Assembly: GCA_964613725.1 (NCBI GenBank)
Contig: CAZTJY010000069.1
Coordinates: forward strand, 1 to 21,513
Length of the DNA stretch: 21,513 nucleotides
Reading direction: 5' to 3'
Source of the DNA: Parapedobacter sp964613725
GTDB taxonomy: Bacteria; Bacteroidota; Bacteroidia; Sphingobacteriales; Sphingobacteriaceae
Below the pieces are notes generated by a model that searched no databases, was not told where the DNA came from, and saw nothing but the letters and a program-made list of their open reading frames with translations. Positions 6,532 to 16,500 of this stretch are shown in pieces; positions within the stretch are counted from its first letter, which is position 1; every line of letters starts with the position of its first letter. Made by a program: the position numbers and the translations under genes.

Positions 6532-9024
6532 ATGAAAATAAATAGGAAAACTATTGTCTTTGCGGTGATTACGATATGGAGCTTCCCCTGTCACTTCTTG
6601 AATGCCTATAGTCAGGAAAGTCCGGAGCGACCTGCATTGAAATTGTGGTATGACGAGCCAGCGGGCGAAATCTGGGAAAATGCGTTGCCTGTCGGGAACG
6701 GGTGGTTGGGCGGAATGGTTTACGGCAATGTTGAAAAGGAAACCATCCAATTGAACGAACATACCATCTGGACGGGGAGCCCATATAGAAATGACACACC
6801 ATTATCTCCCGACTCTTTAGCTGAAATCCGTCGACTTATTTTTTCCGGTCAACGCAAAAGTGCTGAGCAAATGGCGGATAGACTGATGTTCCATAAAAAA
6901 TCGGCTGGACAGATGTTCCAACCTGCGGGAGCGCTGAGTCTGGAGTTCGCTGGACATGGCGGGTATACCAAATATTACAGGGAGTTGGATATCGAAAATG
7001 CGGTGGCTAAAACAACGTATACGGTTGATGGGGTAGAATATAGCCGACAGGTTATCGCCTCTTTTTCTGATCGGGTCATTGTGATACATTTAACCGCAAG
7101 CGCACAGGGGGCCATCTCTTTCGTGGCATCCTATACCACGCCGCATGAAAGCGATGCGCTCACGGCAGAAGCAGGGCAGTTGAGCTTTTCCGGTAAAACA
7201 AGTGATCATGAAGGCGTTCCTGGGATGGTGAGGTACCAGGGGCTTGTTAGCGTCGTTCCAAAAGGAGGAACTGTCTCTACGGGAGCTGGCAAGGTGACCG
7301 TCGAGGAGGCTGATGAAGTGACCATATACATCTCGGTGGCTACCAACTTCAATAATTATCGTGACGTCACGGGCGATGCGTCTGCGCGCGCCACTTCTCA
7401 CTTAAAGCCAGCGTTAACGAAGGATTTTAAGTCGATGTTGTCTGAACATATCCCGGCCTATCGGAAATATTTTGACCGCGTTGAAATCGATTTGGGAACC
7501 AGCGAAGCAGCAAACCAATCCACGGATATACGCCTTGAACGTTTTCGGGATGGCCATGACCCTCAATTTGTGGCATTGTATTTCCAGTTTGGGAGGTACC
7601 TGCTGATTTCTTCTTCCCAGCCCGGTGGGCAAGCGGCAAATTTGCAAGGAATTTGGAACCACCGCTTAAATCCTGCGTGGGATAGCAAATATACCATTAA
7701 TATCAATGCCGAAATGAACTATTGGCCGGCTGAACGAACCAACCTCGCCGAGCTTCATGAGCCTTTTCTGCGCATGGTACGAGAAATGGCCGAAACGGGA
7801 TCAGAAACAGCGAGGACAATGTATGGTGCCCGCGGATGGATGGCACACCATAACACGGATATTTGGCGGGCTACTGGCCCTGTGGATGGTGCGTTTTGGG
7901 GCATATGGAATGGAGGTGGCGCTTGGACCAGTCAGCACCTGTGGGAACATTATCTCTATGGAGGAGACAAGGAATACCTGCGGTCCGTATATCCGATTTT
8001 AAAAGGGGCCGCCGAGTTCTATGTCGATTTCCTCGTTGAACATCCAGCCAACGGCTGGTTGGTTGTCAACCCAGGTACATCTCCCGAGAATGCCCCTCAA
8101 GGAACCGATGGGTCATCGATAGCGGCAGGTGCAACGATGGACAACCAGTTGGTTTTTGACGTTTTTTCTACAGCTATCCGTGCTGCGACGCTGCTCGGAA
8201 CGGATTTTGCATTTGCCGATACGCTTGAACGACTCCGGGAACGGCTTCCACCGATGCAAATCGGAAAACACGGCCAGTTGCAGGAATGGATGGATGATCT
8301 CGATAGCCCGGACGACAAACATCGCCATATTTCCCATTTATATGGGCTCTTTCCCTCGAACCAGATTTCTGCCTATCGAACCCCCGAACTGTTTAGTGCC
8401 GCGAAAACGACGTTAATGCACCGGGGTGATGTTTCCACGGGTTGGAGCATGGGCTGGAAAGTGAATTGGTGGGCCAGGCTGCAAGATGGTAATCATGCGC
8501 TTAAGCTCATTCGTGACCAATTAAGCCCGGTGTCGGGAAACAGGGGCGGGGGTACTTATAACAACCTATTCGATGCGCACCCGCCGTTTCAGATCGACGG
8601 CAATTTTGGCTGTACTTCTGGCATCGCCGAGATGCTGATGCAAAGTGCTGACGGCGCTGTACATTTACTCCCCGCTTTGCCGGATGAATGGCCGGCGGGG
8701 CGTATCAAAGGACTCCGGGCTTTGGGTGGTTTTGAAATCGAAGAACTCACTTGGAAAGACGGGGTAGTAGAGCGGGTGGTTATTCGGTCAAACCTCGGTG
8801 GAAACCTAAGACTTCGGTCTCCCAACCTGCTTATTTCAACGAGCGACAAGAAACTGATCGAAGCGTCGGGCCCTAATCCCAATCATTTTTATGATGTTGC
8901 CGAAACGCCAAACCCAATCATCAATACGGCTACAGAAATCAACGCCCCCAGCCTACGGCGGGTAACAGGTTATGACTTTCCGACACAGCCAGGAATGACA
9001 TATGTTTTTGTGGCGACGAAGTGA
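6532..9024 (+). CDS. Glycoside hydrolase family 95 alpha-L-fucosidase (or alpha-L-galactosidase)
   Basis: The 830-residue protein has a cleavable signal peptide (about residues 1-27, ending near A-Y-S-Q), so it acts in the periplasm or at the surface. GH95 enzymes are inverting exo-hydrolases that remove terminal alpha-1,2-L-fucose, and some remove alpha-L-galactose. By comparison with the Bifidobacterium AfcA enzyme, the residues that activate water are N390 and N392 (in N-I-N-A-E-M-N-Y-W), the general acid is E519 (in T-S-P-E-N), and D689 lies in I-D-G-N-F-G. All are present, so activity is expected. The N-terminal beta-sandwich covers about 35-290, the helical barrel about 300-700, and a C-terminal beta domain follows. 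A TTG at 6520 would add four residues; the ATG at 6532 gives a normal signal peptide. Family and length fit fully; which sugar is removed cannot be read off. Confidence 0.96.
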   Translation: MKINRKTIVFAVITIWSFPCHFLNAYSQESPERPALKLWYDEPAGEIWENALPVGNGWLGGMVYGNVEKETIQLNEHTIWTGSPYRNDTPLSPDSLAEIRRLIFSGQRKSAEQMADRLMFHKKSAGQMFQPAGALSLEFAGHGGYTKYYRELDIENAVAKTTYTVDGVEYSRQVIASFSDRVIVIHLTASAQGAISFVASYTTPHESDALTAEAGQLSFSGKTSDHEGVPGMVRYQGLVSVVPKGGTVSTGAGKVTVEEADEVTIYISVATNFNNYRDVTGDASARATSHLKPALTKDFKSMLSEHIPAYRKYFDRVEIDLGTSEAANQSTDIRLERFRDGHDPQFVALYFQFGRYLLISSSQPGGQAANLQGIWNHRLNPAWDSKYTININAEMNYWPAERTNLAELHEPFLRMVREMAETGSETARTMYGARGWMAHHNTDIWRATGPVDGAFWGIWNGGGAWTSQHLWEHYLYGGDKEYLRSVYPILKGAAEFYVDFLVEHPANGWLVVNPGTSPENAPQGTDGSSIAAGATMDNQLVFDVFSTAIRAATLLGTDFAFADTLERLRERLPPMQIGKHGQLQEWMDDLDSPDDKHRHISHLYGLFPSNQISAYRTPELFSAAKTTLMHRGDVSTGWSMGWKVNWWARLQDGNHALKLIRDQLSPVSGNRGGGTYNNLFDAHPPFQIDGNFGCTSGIAEMLMQSADGAVHLLPALPDEWPAGRIKGLRALGGFEIEELTWKDGVVERVVIRSNLGGNLRLRSPNLLISTSDKKLIEASGPNPNHFYDVAETPNPIINTATEINAPSLRRVTGYDFPTQPGMTYVFVATK

Positions 9025-9168
9025 CCAGCTGAAGGTTTAGTGATGATGATGTTTTCCTCGAAGTCCAGCGGTGATTTTACACACTGAACGTATGGTCCGG
9101 TCGATGTTAAGCGGTAGTTCTAGCTGAGCGACCGAAACAAATTTGATGCCTTTCCACAGTTGTTTGTA

Positions 9169-9207
9169 AGTGTTTGGATGACTTTTATGAGTAAAACACT
9201 ATATTTG
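9169..9207 (+). promoter_or_regulatory. Candidate promoter of the HTCS gene with flanking inverted repeat
   Basis: TATATTTG at 9200-9207 matches the Bacteroidota -7 box, and TTTG at 9173-9176 is a plausible -33 element with a somewhat long 23-base spacer. AGTGTTT (9169-9175) and AAACACT (9194-9200) form a 7-base inverted repeat whose arms overlap these two elements. Transcription would start near 9214, giving a leader of about 58 bases. The rest of the 247-base gap after GH95 shows nothing further. Confidence 0.5.
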
Positions 9208-9271
9208 TGATATAAGCATCTCGTTGTTGCGGGTGCTTTTATTACCAGATTATAAACTTAGTGCAAAAGCG

Positions 9272-12200
9272 ATGGTTACACGTCACGCGAGGATCGCTCT
9301 CCTTTTGATTGTTTGCTTTGTTTTTTCGTTAAAAGCGAAAGGGCAAACCGGGCGGCTTTTTACCGTTGATTCTGACTTGTCGAGCAGCTTGGTTACGGAC
9401 ATCCACCAGGATCGAAGTGGATACATTTGGATTGCCACTGAGGACGGGTTGAATAAATTCGATGGGGTTAAATTTACCACATATAGGCAAAACCAAAACA
9501 AGGGCAACTCGATTCTGCATAATATCGTTCGGATTATCACTGAAGATTCGGCGGGGAGGATGTATGTAGGTTACATCAATGGATTGCAGTATTATGATCA
9601 AGCAAGGGCGGAATTCCATTCTATTCCATTCGTTCTTCAGGATGGTGTTATTGTCGATGCCCACGTGAAAACGATCATCCAGCGTAAGAATGGCCAATTA
9701 TTGGTGGGTACTTCTGGGTACGGTTTATTTGAAGTGTTGTCGGAGAATGGTCGCTTATATTGTAGTGAGATGCCTGACGCCGTCCCGAGTGACATGGTCG
9801 AAGCGGTATTTGAAGACACGAACGGTGTGCTTTGGGTGTCGACAGAAGATAAAGGGCTCTTCGGAGTCGACGGTGGCGGGCAGAAAAATTACTTCGCCTC
9901 GAAAGGTGAAAAAATTGTCATTTCCAGCATGGTTGAAGATAAAAAGGGCACACTTTGGTTTGGTAGTTCGAATCAGGGACTGTTCAAGTACATGGCGTCG
10001 GTCGATTCGTTCGATAGGATACGATATCCATCCGATGCCATCTTACCCGTTTCGGATGTCATCGTGACGAACGACAATGACATTTACGTGGCCACAGACG
10101 GCCGAGGTGTAAAGTATGTCGATGCGGGTACCGGCGAGCTTGCTGATTTGAACATTCCAGCCCCTACATTCAGTTTTTCCAAATCCAAGATGCATACGAT
10201 GTTGGAAGATGACGACGGCAATATCTGGATGGGTGTATATCAGAAAGGAGTTTTTGTGTTGCCCGCGCACCGACATCGCTTTGGTTATATAGGTTATAAG
10301 TCTGTAAGTAAGGATTTTATAGGCGGAAATTGCGTCATGTCGGTTTTTGAAGATATTGACGGTAAGTTGTGGGTAGGGACTGATAATGACGGATTATACC
10401 AATTGGATTCGGCCCTTACAGTCGGTAAACACTACACGGATGGCGATGTCCCGGGCACGGTTATGACCATTTTTGAAGACTCCAAGAAAGGTATGTGGGT
10501 GGGCTCATACCTTGACGGATTGGCCCGATTTGATAGGGAAACGGGAAGGTTTAGTTACCCGATTCTGTTAACTGACAAAAATGGTGCGAAGGTCGAGCGT
10601 GTTTTTCACATGGCCGAAGATGCGAATCAACAACTTTGGATTGCAACGATGGGGTCGGGGTTGTTTCGACTGGATTTAAAAACGAATGAGGTAGAAAGAT
10701 ACATTGCCAAGGAAAAGACTAAATTCAAGCCGCAAAGCAACCACCTGCCCAATGATTGGATCAATTGTGTACTGGTATCTGGCAAAAAGGTGTATTTTGG
10801 AACATACGACGGGTTGGGGTGTCTCGACTTGGAAACGGAAAGTTTTGTTTCCTCATTCGGTAAAAACAGGCTTTTCAGTGACGAAGTCGTTTATTCCCTT
10901 TACGACGATAAGCAGGGTAGCCTTTGGGTAGGCACGTCAAAGGGGTTGAAGCGGTTGGATATGGCGAGTCTGGCAGTCGACCAATACGACATGGCGCACG
11001 GGCTCCCTAGTAATACCATCTGGTCTATCGAGAGCGATGCGGAAGGTAATATCTGGTTAAGCACGAATCGCGGTATTGCAAAGATGGACGTCCTGAAACA
11101 GCAGTTTCTGAATTTTTATTCGGGCGATGGGCTGCAAGGGGATGAATTTATGCGTGGCGTATCGTTGAAGCGACGTGATGGGACACTTTTTTTCGGGGGC
11201 CTACATGGGATAAATTATTTTAAGCCTGCCGAAATTCAAATGCAACGCAAGGAACTCGCGGTTCACCTGGTAGATTTCTACATCCATAACAAACCGGTAA
11301 GCAAAGGCATGAAATCGGGGCGGTTTAATATTATCGACACGGCCGTACATCATGAGACAGCGTTTCATCTGGCATATCACGATAACTCCTTTACGGTGGA
11401 GTTTTCAACAATGGATTTCACCGACTCAGAACGTGTTATCTTTCAATATTCGATGAATGATAACGAGTGGGTGTCTTTGCGGCCTTCAAACAATCGGATA
11501 ACGTTTGAGAACCTTTCGCATGGTACACATCGGCTTCGTGTCCGCGCCGCGGCAGGCAACACGTTTTCAGCGGTGAACGAGATCGCATTTGTGATACATC
11601 CGGTTTGGTTCTTATCTACAACCGCTAAAGGAGGTTACCTGGTGGCTTCGGTATTGGTGGCTGTTTTTATATTTCAAATGGCGAAAACCCGAAAACGTAA
11701 CCGACGGCAAATGCGTTTGCAGCGCCGAAACCAAGAAATTAACGATGCCAAGTTGCAGCTCTTTGTCAGTATCGCCCACGAAATCCGCACCCCCTTGACA
11801 TTGATCTTCAGTCCGCTGAAAAAATTAATGCAGATGGATAATCACCGGTCGACAGAATACCTTTACCGAATTATGGATCGGAATGTCCACCGAATGCTTG
11901 ATTTGGTCAACCAGATGATGGACGTACAAAAAATCGAAAAGGGGTTGATGGTATTGAAATTTGCGCGGGTGGATATGGTCAAATACACGGAAGAAGTATG
12001 TGCGCTGTTTGAAGAACAATTTCTTGCCAAAGATATCCATTTCACCCTGCGGTTACCGGAAACGGGTTGCTTTGCTACGGTCGACCCGCTGAATTTCGAC
12101 AAGGTGTTGGTCAACGTGATTTCTAACGCATGCCGGTTCACCCCGTCGGGCGGTGACATCAGCGTCGAGCTCACTGAAAAAGCATACGGGCGGTTTGGAG

Positions 12201-13303
12201 CCACATTAACCCTCTCAGTTGCCGATTCCGGGCAGCAAATCGACGAGAAGGAGGTGGACCGTATTTTTGATTGCTTTTATCAGTCTGATCACTATAGGAA
12301 TCACCATAGTGGTGCCGGAATCGGGCTGTACCTAGCGAAACAGTTAATGGCGTTGCACGGCGGCGACATACGGGCGGAAAACCTAGATCAAGGTGGCTGT
12401 AGATTCGTGATGACCTTTCCCCAATCAGGGCCAAAGGACGCGGAGGTCGAAGTGGATTATCCCAGCTTACCCAAATTGAAAGAGGAAACACCGGTACTTG
12501 CTGACCTCAGCGCTTCACTAAACCAACAACATGCAAAAAAGGTCGTTGTTGTCGATGATGACCTAGAAATTTTAGCCTATCTTAACGGCGAGCTATCCAG
12601 CATGTTCCAGGTCGCTGCATTTTCCGATGGAGAAACAGCCTATAAGTATGCTTTGACTGAAGCACCAGACGTAATTGTAAGCGACGTCATGATGCCGATA
12701 TTGGACGGCCTATCGTTATGTCAAAAAATAAGGGGCAACCCCAATATAAGCCACATCCCCGTTATCCTACTTACTGCCAAAGTTCATGAAACTGATAATT
12801 TAGACGGTCTGGAATGTGGTGCAGATGCGTACATCACAAAGCCCTTCAATGTCGATATCTTGTTGAAAACCATTGAAGGCATAATAAAAAACCGAGAACG
12901 GATACGGAAAAATGAGCGAGAACAACGTTTCCAAACGCAATACATTTCGAACGTATCGATAAAAAGCGCCGATGAGAAGCTTTTGGAAAAGATACACCTG
13001 CTCATTGAGCAAAACCTCGGCAACCCATTGCTGAGTGTGGAGATGATTTCATCTGAAATAGGGATCAGTCGGGTCCATCTCCATCGGAAATTAAAACAAT
13101 TGACCAATATGACCACCCGCGACCTGATACGGAATATCCGTTTGAAACAAGCCGCTCAACTGATGAAGAAAAAAGGCCTATCCGTATCGGAGGTTGCGTA
13201 CGCCGTTGGCTATTCCGACTTGAGCAATTTTTCCCTTTCTTTTAAGCAGATATACGGCATGTCTCCCTCCGCGTATGCGGCCCAAAAGCCCGGGCCCCAG
13301 TAA
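9272..13303 (+). CDS. Hybrid two-component system sensor kinase/response regulator (HTCS)
   Basis: This single protein of 1343 residues senses a glycan breakdown product in the periplasm and activates transcription in the cytoplasm. After a signal peptide (about 1-24) come 14 propeller repeats with the W-[IV]-[GA]-T..G-[LV] pattern, fitting two seven-bladed propellers. A Y_Y_Y domain (about 690-775) and one membrane helix (about 780-803) follow. The histidine kinase has H836 in A-H-E-I-R-T-P, an N box N-V-I-S-N-A-C-R-F-T-P and G2 box G-A-G-I-G-L. A receiver domain (about 1088-1205) carries D1138 and the conserved Lys of T-K-P-F, and an AraC-type DNA-binding domain occupies about 1245-1340. 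The G1 box reads D985-S-G-Q-Q, losing its second Gly. A TTG at 9224 is an earlier possible start, but ATG 9272 begins the signal peptide. Placement beside susCD points to control of this locus. Confidence 0.96.
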   Translation: MVTRHARIALLLIVCFVFSLKAKGQTGRLFTVDSDLSSSLVTDIHQDRSGYIWIATEDGLNKFDGVKFTTYRQNQNKGNSILHNIVRIITEDSAGRMYVGYINGLQYYDQARAEFHSIPFVLQDGVIVDAHVKTIIQRKNGQLLVGTSGYGLFEVLSENGRLYCSEMPDAVPSDMVEAVFEDTNGVLWVSTEDKGLFGVDGGGQKNYFASKGEKIVISSMVEDKKGTLWFGSSNQGLFKYMASVDSFDRIRYPSDAILPVSDVIVTNDNDIYVATDGRGVKYVDAGTGELADLNIPAPTFSFSKSKMHTMLEDDDGNIWMGVYQKGVFVLPAHRHRFGYIGYKSVSKDFIGGNCVMSVFEDIDGKLWVGTDNDGLYQLDSALTVGKHYTDGDVPGTVMTIFEDSKKGMWVGSYLDGLARFDRETGRFSYPILLTDKNGAKVERVFHMAEDANQQLWIATMGSGLFRLDLKTNEVERYIAKEKTKFKPQSNHLPNDWINCVLVSGKKVYFGTYDGLGCLDLETESFVSSFGKNRLFSDEVVYSLYDDKQGSLWVGTSKGLKRLDMASLAVDQYDMAHGLPSNTIWSIESDAEGNIWLSTNRGIAKMDVLKQQFLNFYSGDGLQGDEFMRGVSLKRRDGTLFFGGLHGINYFKPAEIQMQRKELAVHLVDFYIHNKPVSKGMKSGRFNIIDTAVHHETAFHLAYHDNSFTVEFSTMDFTDSERVIFQYSMNDNEWVSLRPSNNRITFENLSHGTHRLRVRAAAGNTFSAVNEIAFVIHPVWFLSTTAKGGYLVASVLVAVFIFQMAKTRKRNRRQMRLQRRNQEINDAKLQLFVSIAHEIRTPLTLIFSPLKKLMQMDNHRSTEYLYRIMDRNVHRMLDLVNQMMDVQKIEKGLMVLKFARVDMVKYTEEVCALFEEQFLAKDIHFTLRLPETGCFATVDPLNFDKVLVNVISNACRFTPSGGDISVELTEKAYGRFGATLTLSVADSGQQIDEKEVDRIFDCFYQSDHYRNHHSGAGIGLYLAKQLMALHGGDIRAENLDQGGCRFVMTFPQSGPKDAEVEVDYPSLPKLKEETPVLADLSASLNQQHAKKVVVVDDDLEILAYLNGELSSMFQVAAFSDGETAYKYALTEAPDVIVSDVMMPILDGLSLCQKIRGNPNISHIPVILLTAKVHETDNLDGLECGADAYITKPFNVDILLKTIEGIIKNRERIRKNEREQRFQTQYISNVSIKSADEKLLEKIHLLIEQNLGNPLLSVEMISSEIGISRVHLHRKLKQLTNMTTRDLIRNIRLKQAAQLMKKKGLSVSEVAYAVGYSDLSNFSLSFKQIYGMSPSAYAAQKPGPQ

Positions 13304-13395
13304 ATTACTACACTGGTCCCAGGTCGTGTATCATAAGTTTATCGCTATGTTACATGTCCATGTGTTTTTGCCTATGGCGCCGTACATTCGCTGTT

Positions 13396-13411
13396 GCGGG
13401 TTATAACCCGC
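13396..13411. promoter_or_regulatory. Perfect 16-base palindrome upstream of susC
   Basis: GCGGGTTATAACCCGC is its own reverse complement and lies 151 bases before the susC start, in the 258-base gap between HTCS and susC. It may be a protein-binding operator or fold as a GC-capped hairpin with a TATA loop. No U-run follows, so it is not a standard terminator. Confidence 0.45.
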
Positions 13412-13421
13412 TGGGTAGACC

Positions 13422-13460
13422 AATTATGTCATGGTTTGGAAAATTAGAACCATAATTATG
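13422..13460. repeat. Repeated AATTATG elements upstream of susC
   Basis: AATTATG occurs at 13422-13428 and again at 13454-13460, 32 bases apart or about three helical turns. The second copy sits in the 10-base palindrome CATAATTATG (13451-13460). A regulator with AraC-type domains could use such direct repeats, but the sites are short and AT-rich. The remaining sequence up to the ATG is A-rich with no Shine-Dalgarno match. Confidence 0.3.
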
Positions 13461-13561
13461 CTCACACGAAGTACACCCTCACCTTCGCACAGGTTGATAC
13501 CGCCATGACGTGTTCGTAAACAACAAATTTTTAATCAAGAAAAAACGATCAATAAATCTGA

Positions 13562-16500
13562 ATGAACATGATAACCAAACATAAGAATTTAAGGTTAATT
13601 ACCGCTTTCCTGCTTCTACTCGCAACGATGCCAACGTTGGCTCAACAACAGACAGTGCGTGGTATCGTGCGGGACTCGATGACAAATGAACCCATAGCGG
13701 GTGCGGCGGTCAAAGTGGTGGGTACGCAATTGGGTACGTCGACCGACGCAGAAGGTCGGTTCCTGGTTGCCAATGTTTTGGACGGAGCGACACTTGAAAT
13801 CAGTTTTATCGGATTCGTGTCGAAACAGGTTCCTGTCCAAGGGCGGCGTGTGCTAGAGGTATTCATGGAACCGACCGTTGATCAATTGGAAGAGGTGGTG
13901 GTTGTCGGTTACGGTACCCAGAAACGTGCAACAGTAACAGGCGCGGTTAGTTCGATAAAAGGAGACGATATTGCCCAGATACCTGCGCCCAATATTACAC
14001 ACTCCATCGCGGGTCGTCTGCCCGGGGTGAGCATGCGCCCTAATGGTGGGCAACCGGGAGCGGACGATCCCGATATCCATATCCGTGGTATTGTAACCAC
14101 AGGGGCCAATCAACCCCTGGTGGTGGTGGATGGCGTGCGACGCGATAACATCCGCCAGATTGATCCATCGTCGATTGAATCGGTGACCATATTGAAAGAT
14201 GCGGCCGCCGTTGCGCCGTTTGGTATTGGCGGCGCCAACGGCGTCATCATGATCACAACCAAAAAAGGGAACCTGGGTAAACCAACGATCCGGCTCGGTA
14301 CATCGCTGGGCTTTCAGAACCCTACGTATCTACCCGACATGCTCGATGCCCGGGATTACATGTCCTTGCAGAACGAAGCCTATTTTAACCAGACGCCCGA
14401 TGGAACCAGCGCACCTTTTGATCCCGATTTTGTGGAAAACTACTATGCGTTGCACGAGGAAGACCCTTGGCGGCACCCCAATTCCAACTTCCTTGAATTA
14501 TTCAATAAAAACACGCCGGTGCAGAACCACAACCTCGAATTAAGTGGAGGGTCGGAACGCGTTACCTATCGGGCAGGGCTCGGTTACTACGATCAGCAAG
14601 GGGTATTTGATAAAGTGAGCTATCGGCGTTACAACTACCATGTGAACCTCGAGTCGAACGTGACCCCAACAACCAAGGTTGGACTGGGTATCCATGGCGC
14701 TGTAGAACGAACAAACGACCTGGATGCGGATGCCCAGACTTCGGGGCAACTCTTCCGTTCATTTTATAAGTACCTACCTACACAGAGTCTAACTTATCCC
14801 GGTACGGATTATTGGGGGGAATCGTCGGCAAATACGCCGGTCGGAGTGCTGCGGTCGGAAGGTTACGACCGGCGCGACCTGAATACGTTGTTGGGCTCTT
14901 TTTCCGTCGAACAGCAGATCATCGATGGGCTGAGCGTGAAGGGCGTGTTTAGCTTTGACCCCAGCCAAACAAACGTCAAGTCATTTCATGTGCCGTTCAA
15001 ATACCATATGATCGACCTGAACACCTCGCCCTATTCATATACAGAGGCGGTGTCGTTACAGGAAGGTTCCGGGCGCCCATTTATATGGTTAGGTTTAGAA
15101 AACAGGCGGCACACCAACTATACTTATCAGGGTTATTTGAATTATGATAAAACATTTGGTGACCACCAGCTTACGGGACTTCTAGTAGCCGAGGCACGGA
15201 ACTTTAATGAGAACTGGTTTACCGCCAGACGCAATAATTTCAGCCTGCAAATCGATGAGCTCGGGCTAGGTAGTTCCAACCGGATGGACTTTGAGAACGA
15301 CGGTCTGTCATCCACGGGAAGTGAGATTGGGTATGTGTACCGGGTAGGCTATTCGTACAAACAAAAGTATATTTTCGAAGCTGCTGGCCGGTACGATGGG
15401 CATTTTTATTTCGCGCCGGGAAGCCGGTGGGGTTACTTCCCGTCTTTTTCGGGGGCTTGGCGGATTTCGGAAGAATCATTTTTTGAACCCGCTAAAGCGT
15501 GGCTGTCCGAGTTTAAGCTCCGCGGATCGTGGGGGAAGGCGGGCATGCTCGCCGGTGAGGCATTCCAGTACTTAACCGGCTATAGTTTGCGCGGCAATGC
15601 GTACGCATTTGGAAGCGGGTCACTTGTACAAGGATCACAGGTGATCCGGGAGGCGAACCCGTTCATTACCTGGGAGGTCGCGACGAAATCAAATATCGGT
15701 TTCGATGCTCTTCTTTGGAACGGTATGGTCAATGTGGAGTTTGATTATTTTACGGAGCAACGCACGGGGATGCTATTGGCTCCCCAAGTGACGTTGCCGG
15801 TGGAATACGGCCTTTCGCTATCCGAAGAAAACAAAGGCGAGATGACCAACCGTGGGTTTGAAGTCAACGCGGGTGTACGCGGAAACGCAGGCGAATCATT
15901 CGACTGGTCGTTAACAGCGAACGCGAGCTTCGCAAGGAATAAGATGGTGGAAGTTTTCCAGACAGATGCAGAGCGGGATAATCCGAACCGCACCAGGGTT
16001 GGCCGTCCATTCGGAACACCTTATGGTTACAAGTCGCTGGGCCTATTTAGTACGGATGACGATAGCAACGGTGATGGTGTGATCGACGGAGCTGATGGTT
16101 ACGATGTGGCCCAATTTGGGGTATTGCATCCCGGCGATATCCGGTATGCCGACTTGAGTGGCCCCGACGGTGTGCCCGATGGAATCATCGACAACAACGA
16201 CCTCACGGTTATTGGTTATCCGGTATACCCCGAGTGGACCTTCGGCGTAACACCTTCCGTTCACTGGAAGGGGGTAGATGTTTCGTTGTTTTTCCAAGGC
16301 ACGGCAAATGCCAGCATCAACGTACGGCAGTTCATGACCGTTCCGTTCGAAAACAACGGAAGCAATACGGGCTATGAATATTTCGAAAATAGATGGACAC
16401 CGGACAACCAGAATGCCAGGTATCCGAGGGCGACGCCTTCCCCGCAATCGAACAACACGCAGAATTCGGATTTCTGGCTGATGAACGCCAGTTACCTCCG

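Noticed and set aside
9052..9260. Possible small gene or RNA in the gap between GH95 and HTCS
   Set aside because: No open frame with a good start, no RNA fold that stands out beyond the 7-base inverted repeat at the promoter.
13286..13320. Possible hairpin around the HTCS stop codon (CCAGT / ACTGG with flanking GGG / CCC)
   Set aside because: The stem is only five pairs plus a bulge and lacks a U-run, so I do not call it a terminator.
16070..16200. Asp/Asn-rich repeats in susC as dockerin modules
   Set aside because: These short acidic loops are common inside SusC barrels and are better read as calcium-binding loops of the transporter.
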